The translations under genes were made by a program, and so were the position numbers. From NCBI GenBank assembly GCA_903909415.1, contig CAIVVS010000307.1, positions 10,282 to 74,281 of the forward strand: 64,000 bases of DNA. The letters are read 5' to 3'. The notes beneath the pieces were generated by a model that saw only the letters and a list, made by a program, of their open reading frames with translations, was not told the origin of the DNA and made no database searches. Positions 52,808-61,142 of the stretch are shown in pieces (position 1 is the first letter of the stretch; each line of letters begins with the position of its first letter). The stretch comes from an uncultured Pseudomonadota bacterium. GTDB lineage: Bacteria; Pseudomonadota; Gammaproteobacteria; Burkholderiales; SG8-39.

Positions 52808-52834
52808 AAGTGACTGTTTTAATTAAATAAATTA
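52806..52834. repeat. AT-rich dispersed element, copy C
   Basis: A 29-base stretch starting ATAAGTGACTGTTTTAATTA fills the gap between cofE and cofD and touches the cofD start codon. It matches copy A (12449) at 24 of 27 positions. Confidence 0.6.
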
Positions 52835-52839
52835 ACGAC

Positions 52840-53655
52840 TTAGCGGAACAGATCCTGGTCCACCGGCCGGACCAGGTCGGCGGCCCGGCCAGCGGGCGCG
52901 TTCGGGCGCCACCCGCGCACCAGCACCGCCGGCAGGCCTTCGTCGGCCTGGCCCATCACCAGCGAGCCGGCGGCGGCTAGTTCATCGGCGGTGCCGACCA
53001 TGGTGATGCGCAGCGTGCGCCCGAAACGGTCATGCCGGCCGCGCAGGTCGGACAGTGCCGGCACGCCTGCCGCGCCGATCGCCACGCCCGAGGTGCCCAG
53101 GCGCCAGGCGCGGCCATGGCTATCGTTGATCACCACGCCGACCGCTGCGCCGGTGAGCGCAAGCAGGTCCGCGCGCAGGCGCGCGCAGGAGGCATCGGGA
53201 TCCTCGGGAAGCAGCAGGGCGAGCCCGTCGGGGGGTGCATCACTGCGGCCGTCGCCCCGGCCATCCACATCGCCGGGCTGGGCGACGTTGGAAAAGTCGA
53301 TGCCGGCATTGGCCATGACGAAGCCGAGCTTGTGCGACACCACCAGCACGTCCTTGCGCGCGCGCAGCACTTCGGTGGACTCGCGCAGCACCAGCTCGAC
53401 CAGGCGCGCGTCCTTGTTCACGATGGCGGCAAGTTCCAGTGCGCGCGGCGAGGGCGTGACCGTGGAGAGGGCGACCAGCCGGCCCTCGGACTTGGAGACG
53501 ATCTTCTGCGCCAGCACCAGCACGTCGCCGTCGGCCAGCGGCATGCCGGCATCGGCGGCGGCCTTGGCGAGCAGCGGCGCGAGCGCATCGCCCGCGCGCA
53601 CCTCGGGCAGGCCGGGCAGCCCGGTCAGGCTGATGCGCGCGGTGGCGGCAGGCAT
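52840..53655 (-). CDS. cofE: Coenzyme F420:L-glutamate ligase
   Basis: A 271-residue single-domain CofE. DVLVLAQKIVSKSEGR, VMANAGIDFSN and VVINDSHGRAWRLGT are the family motifs for metal and nucleotide binding. It adds glutamate residues to F420-0 using GTP. The FMN-binding C-terminal domain found in actinobacterial FbiB is absent. It lies 23 bases after the F420:NADP oxidoreductase gene. Confidence 0.92.
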   Translation of the reverse strand: MPAATARISLTGLPGLPEVRAGDALAPLLAKAAADAGMPLADGDVLVLAQKIVSKSEGRLVALSTVTPSPRALELAAIVNKDARLVELVLRESTEVLRARKDVLVVSHKLGFVMANAGIDFSNVAQPGDVDGRGDGRSDAPPDGLALLLPEDPDASCARLRADLLALTGAAVGVVINDSHGRAWRLGTSGVAIGAAGVPALSDLRGRHDRFGRTLRITMVGTADELAAAGSLVMGQADEGLPAVLVRGWRPNAPAGRAADLVRPVDQDLFR

Positions 53656-53678
53656 CGCGCGGGTCCGGCGCGGTCCTG

Positions 53679-54359
53679 CTATTCGCCGGCCGGCAGGCCA
53701 GTGATCCGGATCCCGGCGCTGGGCACCTTGTAGCGCCGGTTGATCGCGATCAGCACGGAAGTGAGCGCTTCGGTCGCGGCCGAATTGGCGATGGTCCCGG
53801 CGTGGATGCCGCGCAGGCCGAGGTCGGCCACCAGCGCGACCACCGTTTCGCGTGCCGGCACGTCGTTGCCGCAGACCAGCACGTCGCAGTCGATCTCGTG
53901 GTCCAGCTCGCGCAGGTGGTGGGCCGATACGCTCTGGAACGCCGACACCACCTTCACGCCCTCGCCGAGCAGGGCCTGCACCGCGGCCACGGCCGAACCG
54001 CCGGCCGGCAGCTGCACCACGCTGACCTTGGGCGGCACCAGCGGCACGGTCGCGTCCACCAGCACCTTACCGGCGAGCTGGTCCTTCACTTCGGTCACGG
54101 TGGATACCTGCGCGGCCCAGGGCACGGTCAGCACCACGATGTCGGCGGCCGCCGCGGCAGCGGAGTTGGCGTCGCCCTCGATCACAGGGGCGACGTCCCA
54201 CTTGGCCAGCAGCGCATTGAGTTCGGTTGCCGCCGCCTGCGCGCGCTCCTTCGAGCGCGAGCCGATGATGATGCGGTGACCGGCACGCGCCCAGCGCAGC
54301 GCCAAGCCGCCGCCTTCGGCGCCGGTGCCGCCGAGCACGGCGATGGTGTGTTTCTGCAT
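53679..54359 (-). CDS. npdG: F420H2:NADP oxidoreductase
   Basis: A 226-residue protein. VLGGTGAEGGGLALRWARAG is the NADP-binding start, and GSRSKERA supplies the residues for the 2'-phosphate. DATVPLVPP and GLRGIHAGTIANS are typical of Fno/NpdG. It moves hydride between NADPH and F420 and so supplies F420H2 to the LLM enzyme encoded just upstream. This identification supports actual use of F420. Confidence 0.9.
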   Translation of the reverse strand: MQKHTIAVLGGTGAEGGGLALRWARAGHRIIIGSRSKERAQAAATELNALLAKWDVAPVIEGDANSAAAAAADIVVLTVPWAAQVSTVTEVKDQLAGKVLVDATVPLVPPKVSVVQLPAGGSAVAAVQALLGEGVKVVSAFQSVSAHHLRELDHEIDCDVLVCGNDVPARETVVALVADLGLRGIHAGTIANSAATEALTSVLIAINRRYKVPSAGIRITGLPAGE

Positions 54360-54447
54360 GTCGCTGTTCCTGTCGTGTTGCCCGCGGCCCGGATTCCGGC
54401 CGGGACGGGCATTGCCGTTGCAGCGGCCCGGATCCGGGCCGGCTGTC

Positions 54448-55440
54448 TTACTTGAACTCGCGGATCACGTCCAGCGCCGCGCGCTGGCCGGTGGCGTCCC
54501 CCGCCAGCAGCAGCACCACTTCCTGCATGCCGGCCCGCTCGTACTGTTCCAGCCGCTCGCAGCAATGGCGCACCGTGCCGGCCACGGCGAAGGCTTCCAC
54601 CACGTCGTCCGATATCAGCTTGCCCGCGGCTGCGTAGTCGCGCTTGGACATGGCGGCGATGATCGCCTCCTGGTCCAGCGGCAGCCCGGAATGCGCGATG
54701 TTGTCGTCCAGGTTGCGGTTGCGGAACATGAACGCGAGTTTCTCGCGCACCTTGTCGACGGCGGTGCGGCCGTCGGCCGAGGCCATGAAGGAGATGTAGC
54801 CGGCCACGGTGAGCGCGTCGTAGTCGCGCCCGGCCTCGGCGGCGCCCGCGCGGACGGGTTTGAGGGACTCGGTGACGAAGCCCGTGGACAGTCCTGCCGA
54901 CAGCACCACGCCGTCGCCGATCTTGCCCGACAGCGTGAGCATCTGCGGCTTCATCGGGCACAGCAGCACCGGTATGGGCGCCGGCGGCTTGAACATCATG
55001 CGCGCGCCGGCCAGGCGGAAACGCATCGCCTCCATGGTGACCGGCTCGCCCGACCAGAGCGCGCGCAGCGCTTCCACGTACTCGCGGATCACGCGCACCG
55101 GCTTGTCGATCGCCTCGCCGGACTCCGCGAGGAACAGCGGGTTGCCGGTGGCCACCGCGAGCGCCGCGTTGCCGCGCCCGCCGTGGAACGCCGCCTCGGC
55201 CAGCGTGGCCATCTGCATCGCCGTGGGCATGGGATGGCGCAGGTAGGGGCTGACCGCGGTGGGCACGACCTTCACGCCCGGGGCCGCGCCCGCGAAACCG
55301 GTGCAGGACACGATGGCCTCGCGGTAGCCGAGGTGGTCGGCCATCCACAGGCTCTTGGCGCCCGCGCCGACCGCCTCGCGCGCGAAGGACAGCGCCTCGC
55401 CATAGGGGGCGAAGCCGTCGAAACTGATGCCTATGTGCAT
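54448..55440 (-). CDS. LLM-class F420-dependent oxidoreductase
   Basis: A 330-residue TIM-barrel protein from the ATG at 55440; the open frame reaches 55509. MHIGISFDGFAPYGEAL, then FHGGRGNAALAVATGNP and PVLLCPMKPQMLTL resemble Mer/glucose-6-phosphate-dehydrogenase-type F420 enzymes more than FMN monooxygenases. It leads the operon with NpdG, CofE and CofD, so F420 is the natural cofactor. Substrate unknown. Confidence 0.85.
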   Translation of the reverse strand: MHIGISFDGFAPYGEALSFAREAVGAGAKSLWMADHLGYREAIVSCTGFAGAAPGVKVVPTAVSPYLRHPMPTAMQMATLAEAAFHGGRGNAALAVATGNPLFLAESGEAIDKPVRVIREYVEALRALWSGEPVTMEAMRFRLAGARMMFKPPAPIPVLLCPMKPQMLTLSGKIGDGVVLSAGLSTGFVTESLKPVRAGAAEAGRDYDALTVAGYISFMASADGRTAVDKVREKLAFMFRNRNLDDNIAHSGLPLDQEAIIAAMSKRDYAAAGKLISDDVVEAFAVAGTVRHCCERLEQYERAGMQEVVLLLAGDATGQRAALDVIREFK

Positions 55441-55562
55441 GGTGGAAGTGTGATCACAGTGGACGTTGCAAGAGCGGGCGAAGTTAGCACAGCGCGGGGC
55501 CCCGCACAAACCGCGCTATGCTGGCGCCATTGAGCGGGGAACCACCCCGCTGGGGGAGCGCC

Positions 55563-56036
55563 ATGCTGACGCCTGAACTGCGACTGGACATCCAGGAGTT
55601 CTACTTCCGCTACGCGGAATGCCTGGATGGCGGGCGGCTGACGAACTGGCCGTCGTTCTTCACCGAGTCCTGCCAGTACCGCCTGACGACGCGGCGCGGC
55701 ATGCGCGGTGATCCCGAGGACGACCTCATGTACTTCACCACGCGCTCGGCGATGCTGGACCGCATCGTGGCGCTGAGCCAGTCCGAGGACTACGAGCCGC
55801 ACCAGCAGCGCCACTTCATCAGCAATTTCCGCGTCCAGGTCTCCGGCGAGAACGAGCTGCGCGTGAACGCCAATTTCCAGGTGTCGCGCACCTTCCCCGA
55901 GCAGGCCACCGAGGTGTTCCTCTCCGGCTTCTACCAGGACCACGTGGAGATCAACGGGACGCGCCTGGCGTTCCGGGAGAAGCTCTGCATCCTGGATTCC
56001 GAGATGCGCCCGGAGACGCTGGTCTATCCGGTATAG
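55563..56036 (+). CDS. Orphan aromatic-ring-hydroxylating dioxygenase small (beta) subunit-like protein
   Basis: A 157-residue SnoaL-like protein from ATG 55563, with GGGGGAG upstream. DIQEFYFRYAECLDGGRLTNWPSFF near the start and QQRHFISNFRV in the middle match dioxygenase beta subunits. No alpha subunit is adjacent; the alphas at 6908 and 14309 have their own partners. It may pair with an alpha elsewhere or act alone, for example as a SnoaL-like isomerase. It is divergent from the F420 operon with 122 bases between starts. Confidence 0.8.
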   Translation: MLTPELRLDIQEFYFRYAECLDGGRLTNWPSFFTESCQYRLTTRRGMRGDPEDDLMYFTTRSAMLDRIVALSQSEDYEPHQQRHFISNFRVQVSGENELRVNANFQVSRTFPEQATEVFLSGFYQDHVEINGTRLAFREKLCILDSEMRPETLVYPV

Positions 56037-56049
56037 GGACCGGCCGGCC

Positions 56050-56076
56050 GACGCGCCGGCTCGCGGCCCGCGCGTC
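56050..56076. terminator. Hairpin between convergent genes
   Basis: GACGCGC (56050-56056) pairs with GCGCGTC (56070-56076) around a 13-base GC-rich loop. It lies between the orphan beta subunit and the convergent TRAP permease gene and touches the permease stop. No T-tract is seen. Confidence 0.3.
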
Positions 56077-57379
56077 AGAGCCCGAGCAGCCCGGGCAGCC
56101 AGGTGGTGATGCCCGGGGCCGCGATCAGCAGCCCGACCAGCACGAAGTCCGCGGCCAGGAACGGCAGCGCGCCTGCGTAGATGCGCGCGGCCGGGATTTC
56201 CGGGTTCTGCGCCTGGATCACGAACACGGTCATGCCGGTGGGCGGGCTGATCAGGCCGATGGTCGCCATCACCGTGACGAAGATGCCGAACCAGATGCCG
56301 TCGTAGCCCATCGACAGGACCAGCGGCAGCACCACCGGCACGGTGATCAGGATGGTGCTCACTTCCTCGAGGAAGGTGCCGAGCAGGAAGTACAGCAGCA
56401 TCACCGCGAGCATGATCAGCGCCGGCGACAGTCCCATGGACTGCACCCACTTGACCAGGTCGTTGGGCATCTGCGTGAGCACGATGAAGCGCGCGAAGAT
56501 GAACGCGCCGACCACGATGAAGAACAGCATCGCGGTCGAATGGGCGGTTTCGACCAGCGCGTCGACCAGCCCGCGCCAGTCGAGCGTGCGCGTCGCGAAG
56601 CCGATGATGATCGCGGCGAAGGCCGACACCGCCGCGGCCTCGGTGGGCGAGAACCAGCCCAGGTAGATGCCCAGCACCGCCAGCGTGAACAGCAGGCCCA
56701 GCTTCCACATGCCCAGCGCCGCGCGCAGGCGCTCGCGCACCGGCATCGACGGCGCCATCGGCGTGAGCCCGGGACGCACGCGCGAGACGATGAACACGGT
56801 GATGACGTAGAGCGCGGCGAGGATCAGGCCGGGCACCATGGCGGCGGCGAACAGGCGGGGCAGCGACTGCTCCGCGACGATGGAATAGACCGCGAGGATC
56901 ACCGAAGGCGGGATCAGGATGCCCAGCGTTCCCGCGGCGGCCACCGCGCCGGCGGCGAAGCCCGCGTCGTAGCCATGGCGGCGCATCTCGGGGATGGACA
57001 CCTTGGAGAAGGTCGCCGCGGTGGCGATGGACGAGCCGCAGATCGCGCCGAAGGCGGCGCATGCGCCGATGGTGGCGTTGGCGAGCGCGCCGCGCAGGCC
57101 GGAGAACACCGCGTTGGCCGCATCGAACAGCTCGCGCGACATGGTGGCGCGCGAGGCGACCGCGCCCATCAGGATGAACAGCGGCACGACCGACAGCGAA
57201 TAGGCGCTGGCCAGGTCGAAGGGCACCGTGCCGAACATGCGCAGCGCCTTGGGCCAGCCGTCCAGCGCGGCGTAGCCCGCCAGCCCCACGCCGGCCAGGG
57301 CCAGTCCGATGGGCACGCGCGCGATGATCGCCGCGAGCAGCGCCACCACGCCCAGCAGGCCCGCCAGCAGCGAGCTCAC
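56075..57379 (-). CDS. dctM: TRAP transporter large permease (DctM family)
   Basis: A 434-residue inner-membrane protein with about 12 hydrophobic segments. GAICGSSIATAATF and GTLGILIPPSVILAVYS are signatures of the family. It carries the solute through the membrane using a sodium gradient. It is the last gene of a DctP-DctQ-DctM operon. Confidence 0.92.
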   Translation of the reverse strand: MSSLLAGLLGVVALLAAIIARVPIGLALAGVGLAGYAALDGWPKALRMFGTVPFDLASAYSLSVVPLFILMGAVASRATMSRELFDAANAVFSGLRGALANATIGACAAFGAICGSSIATAATFSKVSIPEMRRHGYDAGFAAGAVAAAGTLGILIPPSVILAVYSIVAEQSLPRLFAAAMVPGLILAALYVITVFIVSRVRPGLTPMAPSMPVRERLRAALGMWKLGLLFTLAVLGIYLGWFSPTEAAAVSAFAAIIIGFATRTLDWRGLVDALVETAHSTAMLFFIVVGAFIFARFIVLTQMPNDLVKWVQSMGLSPALIMLAVMLLYFLLGTFLEEVSTILITVPVVLPLVLSMGYDGIWFGIFVTVMATIGLISPPTGMTVFVIQAQNPEIPAARIYAGALPFLAADFVLVGLLIAAPGITTWLPGLLGL

Positions 57380-57407
57380 GACGTGCCCGCCATCGCGCCG
57401 GCGGCCA

Positions 57408-57890
57408 TCAATCCCGGTCCGCGGACCGCACGCGCGCGGCGAACAGCATCGCGAGCGCCGCGAGCGCCGAACCGGCGATGCCGGCGAGCACCGGGATCCA
57501 GTAGAGGATCTTGGGCAGCGACAGGTCCGAGGTGACGTCGCCGAAGGTGAGCATGTCGTTGGCGAGGATGGCGCCCTGCCAGGCCATCACGGACATGATC
57601 ACCACAGCCAGCAAAGCCGAGACGCGCTCCAGCACCGGGACCGCGGCCGGCCAGATGGCATCCACCATGTCCACGACGATGTGCTCGCGGCGCAGGAACG
57701 CGGCGGGCAGCGCGAAAAAGAAGGTGCACGCCAGCAGCAGCTCCACCAGCTCGAAGCTGCCCCGTATCGGATGGTTCGCCACCGCGCGCAGCAGGACGTC
57801 CGAGACGGTCAGCAGCATCATCGCGGCGAGGAACACCGCCGACAGCCAGCCGCAGCCGGTGGCGACGATGTCCCGCGCGCGTTGCATCAT
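57408..57890 (-). CDS. dctQ: TRAP transporter small permease (DctQ family)
   Basis: A 160-residue protein with four membrane helices. VSDVLLRAVANHPIRGSFELVE and REHIVVDMVD are typical. It is the structural partner of the large permease, which starts 28 bases further on, and lies 19 bases after the binding-protein gene. Confidence 0.9.
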   Translation of the reverse strand: MMQRARDIVATGCGWLSAVFLAAMMLLTVSDVLLRAVANHPIRGSFELVELLLACTFFFALPAAFLRREHIVVDMVDAIWPAAVPVLERVSALLAVVIMSVMAWQGAILANDMLTFGDVTSDLSLPKILYWIPVLAGIAGSALAALAMLFAARVRSADRD

Positions 57891-57909
57891 GCCGCCGGCC
57901 CGCGGGCGC

Positions 57910-58959
57910 TCAGTTCAGGAAGTTCCTGGAGGTCTTGGCGTGCTTCTCGGCCAGCGCCTTCATGGTGGTGAACACCTGGCGCGCCGGCAGGCCCTTGGCC
58001 TCGAGCTGCTTCACGTGGGCCTCGGACAGGTCGGCCGCGATCTTGCGGAACTTGGCCATTTCCTCGGGCGCGGGCCTGATCGCCTGGCCGCCGCCGTCGA
58101 GCACGGCCTTCTTGCCCGGCGCGTCCAGGCCGTCCCAGGCCTCGCCGATCTCCTTCTCCTTGCCGGTGGTGGTTTCCATCACCAGGCGCTGGCCTTCCGG
58201 GCCGAGCTTCTTCCAGAAGTCCTCGTTCATCACCAGGCCGAAGCTGGTGACGTAGGAGTACATGTCGGTGGAGTACTTGACGATGCCGCCCAGCTTGAAC
58301 GCGATGCCCACGCCGCCGTAGTCCATGAAGGCGCCGTCCAGCGTTCCCTTCTGCATCTGCTCGGCGATCTCCGTCGGCGACACGCCCACCGGAGTGGCCC
58401 CGAGGGCGGAGATGAACTCGCGCACCGTCGGCGAGGCGAAGCGGATGCGCTGGCCCTTGAAGTCGTCCAGCGTGCGGATCGGCTTCTTGGTCATGTGCGG
58501 GCCGCCGGGCTGGTGGGTGAACAGCATCAGCACCTTGGTGCCCTTGTGCTCGGCGTCCAGCCACTTGGCGCGCAGTTCGGCGTCGTTCAGCACCTTGGCG
58601 CCGATCTCGGCGCTGCCGACCAGGAAGGGCAGGTTGACGATCTCGGTCAGCGGGAAGCGCCCGGGCGTGCCGCCGTGGAGGAACCAGGACACGTCGGCCT
58701 GGCCGGTGCGCGCGAAGTCGTAGTGGCCCGGCGTCGGGCCCATGGTGGCGCCGGGGAAGCGCTTGACGCTGATGCGCCCGGCGCTGCGTTTCTCCAGCGC
58801 CTCGCTCCAGCGCACCAGCCACTGCGACATGGCGTGCTGGTCGCCGACGTAGTAGGCGAGCTTCATCTCGAGCTTGTCCTGCGCGGCGGCCTGCCCGGCT
58901 GCGAGTCCGAGTGCGGCGATGCCGAGCGCGGCGGCGCCGCGCAGCATGTTCATCTTCAT
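57910..58959 (-). CDS. dctP: TRAP transporter solute-binding protein (DctP family)
   Basis: A 349-residue secreted protein from the ATG at 58959, preceded by AAGGAGGGG. The signal peptide ends QAAAQ. FKGQRIRFASPTVREF includes the carboxylate-binding arginine region. It delivers an organic acid to the DctQM pair downstream. It is related to, but clearly different from, the lone DctP at 46620. Confidence 0.9.
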   Translation of the reverse strand: MKMNMLRGAAALGIAALGLAAGQAAAQDKLEMKLAYYVGDQHAMSQWLVRWSEALEKRSAGRISVKRFPGATMGPTPGHYDFARTGQADVSWFLHGGTPGRFPLTEIVNLPFLVGSAEIGAKVLNDAELRAKWLDAEHKGTKVLMLFTHQPGGPHMTKKPIRTLDDFKGQRIRFASPTVREFISALGATPVGVSPTEIAEQMQKGTLDGAFMDYGGVGIAFKLGGIVKYSTDMYSYVTSFGLVMNEDFWKKLGPEGQRLVMETTTGKEKEIGEAWDGLDAPGKKAVLDGGGQAIRPAPEEMAKFRKIAADLSEAHVKQLEAKGLPARQVFTTMKALAEKHAKTSRNFLN

Positions 58960-59125
58960 GGTTCCCCTCCTTGGGTCAGCGTCCTTAGAAACTATCACAG
59001 CCGCGGGCCGCGCTGCGCGCAACCGGCGTGGCAGGGGACGTGATGCATTCTCATTACCGTCGCCGCCGCCGCAACAGCAGCAGCAGGTTCGGCGGCGGTG
59101 CCCCCGGCCCGGACCCGGCCCGGCG

Positions 59126-60430
59126 TCAGCCCAGCAGCCAGGCTGCGGCCAGCACGCCCGCCGCCACCGCAAGCATGGCCGGCAGGCAGGCCGCCAGCAG
59201 GGCGCGACCGGCGACGAAGCCCACCAGCGCGAGCTTGAAGGCGACGTTGGCGCTGACGGCCAGCGCGATGGCGGTGGACACCTGGCCCAGGGTCAGCGAG
59301 CCGGTGTCGAACAGGCGCAGGCTGGACAGGGTGATCGCGTCCACGTCGGTCAGCCCGGAGGCGACCGCGACCGCGTACACGCCCAGCGAGCCGGCAGCGT
59401 CCCCCAGCCAGGCGGAGAGCAGCAGCACCAGCGCGTACAGGCCGGCGAAGCCCAGCGCCGCGCGCAGCTCGGCCGGGTTGTTGACCTGCGGCAGGCCCAG
59501 GGTGCGCTGCGTCCTGCCGCGGCCGCGCAACCCGTCGATGGCGAAAGCAGCCGCGCCGAGCGCGAAGCCGCACCCGAGCACCGGCAGCACGCCGCGCAGC
59601 GCGTCCTGCGCGACCACCGAGGTCAGCACCGCCAGGCGCGCGAGCAGCACCATGTTGGCCATCAGGATCACGCGCGCCGCCAGCGGCAGCATCGCGGCAT
59701 CGTTGTGCGTGTGTCGGGAGTAGGCCAGGGTCGTGGCGGTGGACGAGACCAGGCCGCCGAGCAGGCCCAGCAGCACCGCGCCGTGCGCCTGACCGACCAC
59801 CCGCAGCGCCACGTAGCCCGCGAGCGACACGCCGCTGATGAGCACCACCATCCACCAGATCTGTCGCAGGTTCAAGGCATCGTACGGGCCGAAGTCCGCG
59901 TCCGGGAGCACCGGCAGCACGATGAAGGTGACCACCGCGAACTGCAGCATGGACAGCAGGTCGCGCTGCGTCAGGTGTTGCGCCATGCCGCGCAGCTCGG
60001 CCTTGAAGTACATCAGCGCGGTGGCCACGATGGCCAGCATCACCGCCAGGCGGGTCTGGCCGGAAAGCGCCATGACCGCCAGCACGAAGCAGGCGAGCAC
60101 CGCGACCATGGTGGTGGTGCCCGGGTCGTCGCTGCCCTCGCTGCCGGGCGGCGAAGGCCGCAAGTAGGTGCCCACCATCATGAGTGCCAGCGCGGCCAGG
60201 CCGGTGGCCACCAGCGCAGGGGAACGCAGGCTGTCTGCCAGCACCGCGCAGACCGCGCCGAACAGCGCGACCAGCGCGAAGGTGCGCAGGCCGGCGCGGG
60301 CGCTGGGGTTGCGCTCGCGCTCCAGGCCCATCATCAGGCCGATGGCCAGCGCGGTCATGAATTCCGGCAACCGCCCCAGGCTCTGCCCGTCCAGCCACGA
60401 AAAATCCCACGCCAAGCCTGCGGCATCCAT
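59126..60430 (-). CDS. MgtC/DUF4010-family membrane protein
   Basis: A 434-residue protein with about 12 hydrophobic segments. The N-terminal part (LPEFMTALAIGLMMGLERER) is MgtC/SapB-like. The C-terminal part (GLTDVDAITLSSLRL) is the DUF4010 region. Function is unknown; MgtC relatives affect magnesium adaptation and ATP synthase in some bacteria, and this gene is divergent from the ATP synthase operon. ATG 60430 is chosen; the frame extends far upstream without similarity. Confidence 0.78.
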   Translation of the reverse strand: MDAAGLAWDFSWLDGQSLGRLPEFMTALAIGLMMGLERERNPSARAGLRTFALVALFGAVCAVLADSLRSPALVATGLAALALMMVGTYLRPSPPGSEGSDDPGTTTMVAVLACFVLAVMALSGQTRLAVMLAIVATALMYFKAELRGMAQHLTQRDLLSMLQFAVVTFIVLPVLPDADFGPYDALNLRQIWWMVVLISGVSLAGYVALRVVGQAHGAVLLGLLGGLVSSTATTLAYSRHTHNDAAMLPLAARVILMANMVLLARLAVLTSVVAQDALRGVLPVLGCGFALGAAAFAIDGLRGRGRTQRTLGLPQVNNPAELRAALGFAGLYALVLLLSAWLGDAAGSLGVYAVAVASGLTDVDAITLSSLRLFDTGSLTLGQVSTAIALAVSANVAFKLALVGFVAGRALLAACLPAMLAVAAGVLAAAWLLG

Positions 60431-60504
60431 GGATCGACTGTGGTGCGAAACACGCGCCGGCGCAAGTCCCCGGGCGCATTCCTGACAGCCGCACGCCGCC
60501 AACA

Positions 60505-60534
60505 TTGACGCTAGGGCCGTGATTCGCTTAAAAT
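60505..60534 (+). promoter_or_regulatory. Probable main promoter of the ATP synthase operon
   Basis: TTGACG (60505-60510) and TAAAAT (60529-60534) are 18 bases apart. They are the best sigma-70-like boxes in the 225-base gap upstream of atpI. Confidence 0.65.
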
Positions 60535-60655
60535 CCAAGACTTTGCTTAGTGCGGATGGCGCCGTGGTTTTTGTCAGGTGCCGCACGTGCGGGGCGAATT
60601 CTCCGATGCCTGCAAGTCCGCTGGATCGCACGTTTCCGGGCCGGGAGGGCCGCCG

Positions 60656-61033
60656 TTGAAAGCGGTGGGCCGGCCGATGCGGGTGGTGCTGGCCAGCCAG
60701 CTGGCCGCGACCGTGGTGGTGTCGGCCCTGTCGGGCGCCCTGGCGGGTGTCCACGGGGCGGCTTCCGCAGCGCTCGGAGGGGCAGTCAGCGTCTGCGCGG
60801 GCCTGGTGTTCGCGCTGATCGCCGCAGGAAGCATGGGTTCGGGAAGGGCGCAGAAGACCGCGGAAGAGGTGCTGGTTTCCGCGCTGTCCGCTGAAGCGGC
60901 GAGGATCGCCGTGATGGTCGTCCTCCTCGGGCTGGTGGTGGCGTTCTACGGTGACGTGGTGATGCCGGGCCTGTTCGCGGCGTTCGCCGTGACCGTGCTG
61001 CTGTTCCCGCTGGCCATCATGGTCCGCGAGTAG
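60656..61033 (+). CDS. atpI: ATP synthase subunit I
   Basis: A 125-residue membrane protein with four hydrophobic segments. TTG 60656 is chosen because GGGAGGG (60643-60649) lies 6 bases ahead; GTG 60578 and ATG 60755 are less good. AtpI is a chaperone-like protein that helps assemble the c-ring. It is weakly conserved, and the call rests on position and topology. Confidence 0.75.
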   Translation: MKAVGRPMRVVLASQLAATVVVSALSGALAGVHGAASAALGGAVSVCAGLVFALIAAGSMGSGRAQKTAEEVLVSALSAEAARIAVMVVLLGLVVAFYGDVVMPGLFAAFAVTVLLFPLAIMVRE

Positions 61034-61050
61034 GTCGGAAGTGGCAGGTC

Positions 61051-61071
61051 GCAGTCAAGTGGCAGTCAAGT
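61051..61071 (+). repeat. Tandem decamer between atpI and atpB
   Basis: GCAGTCAAGT occurs at 61051-61060 and 61062-61071, an 11-base period, 18 bases after the atpI stop. Confidence 0.5.
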
Positions 61072-61142
61072 AGCGCCGCTGCAACAGTGCTTGTTTATTG
61101 TCGTGATCGCTGGATACAGAAACAACTGACAGGTTTCCTGGC

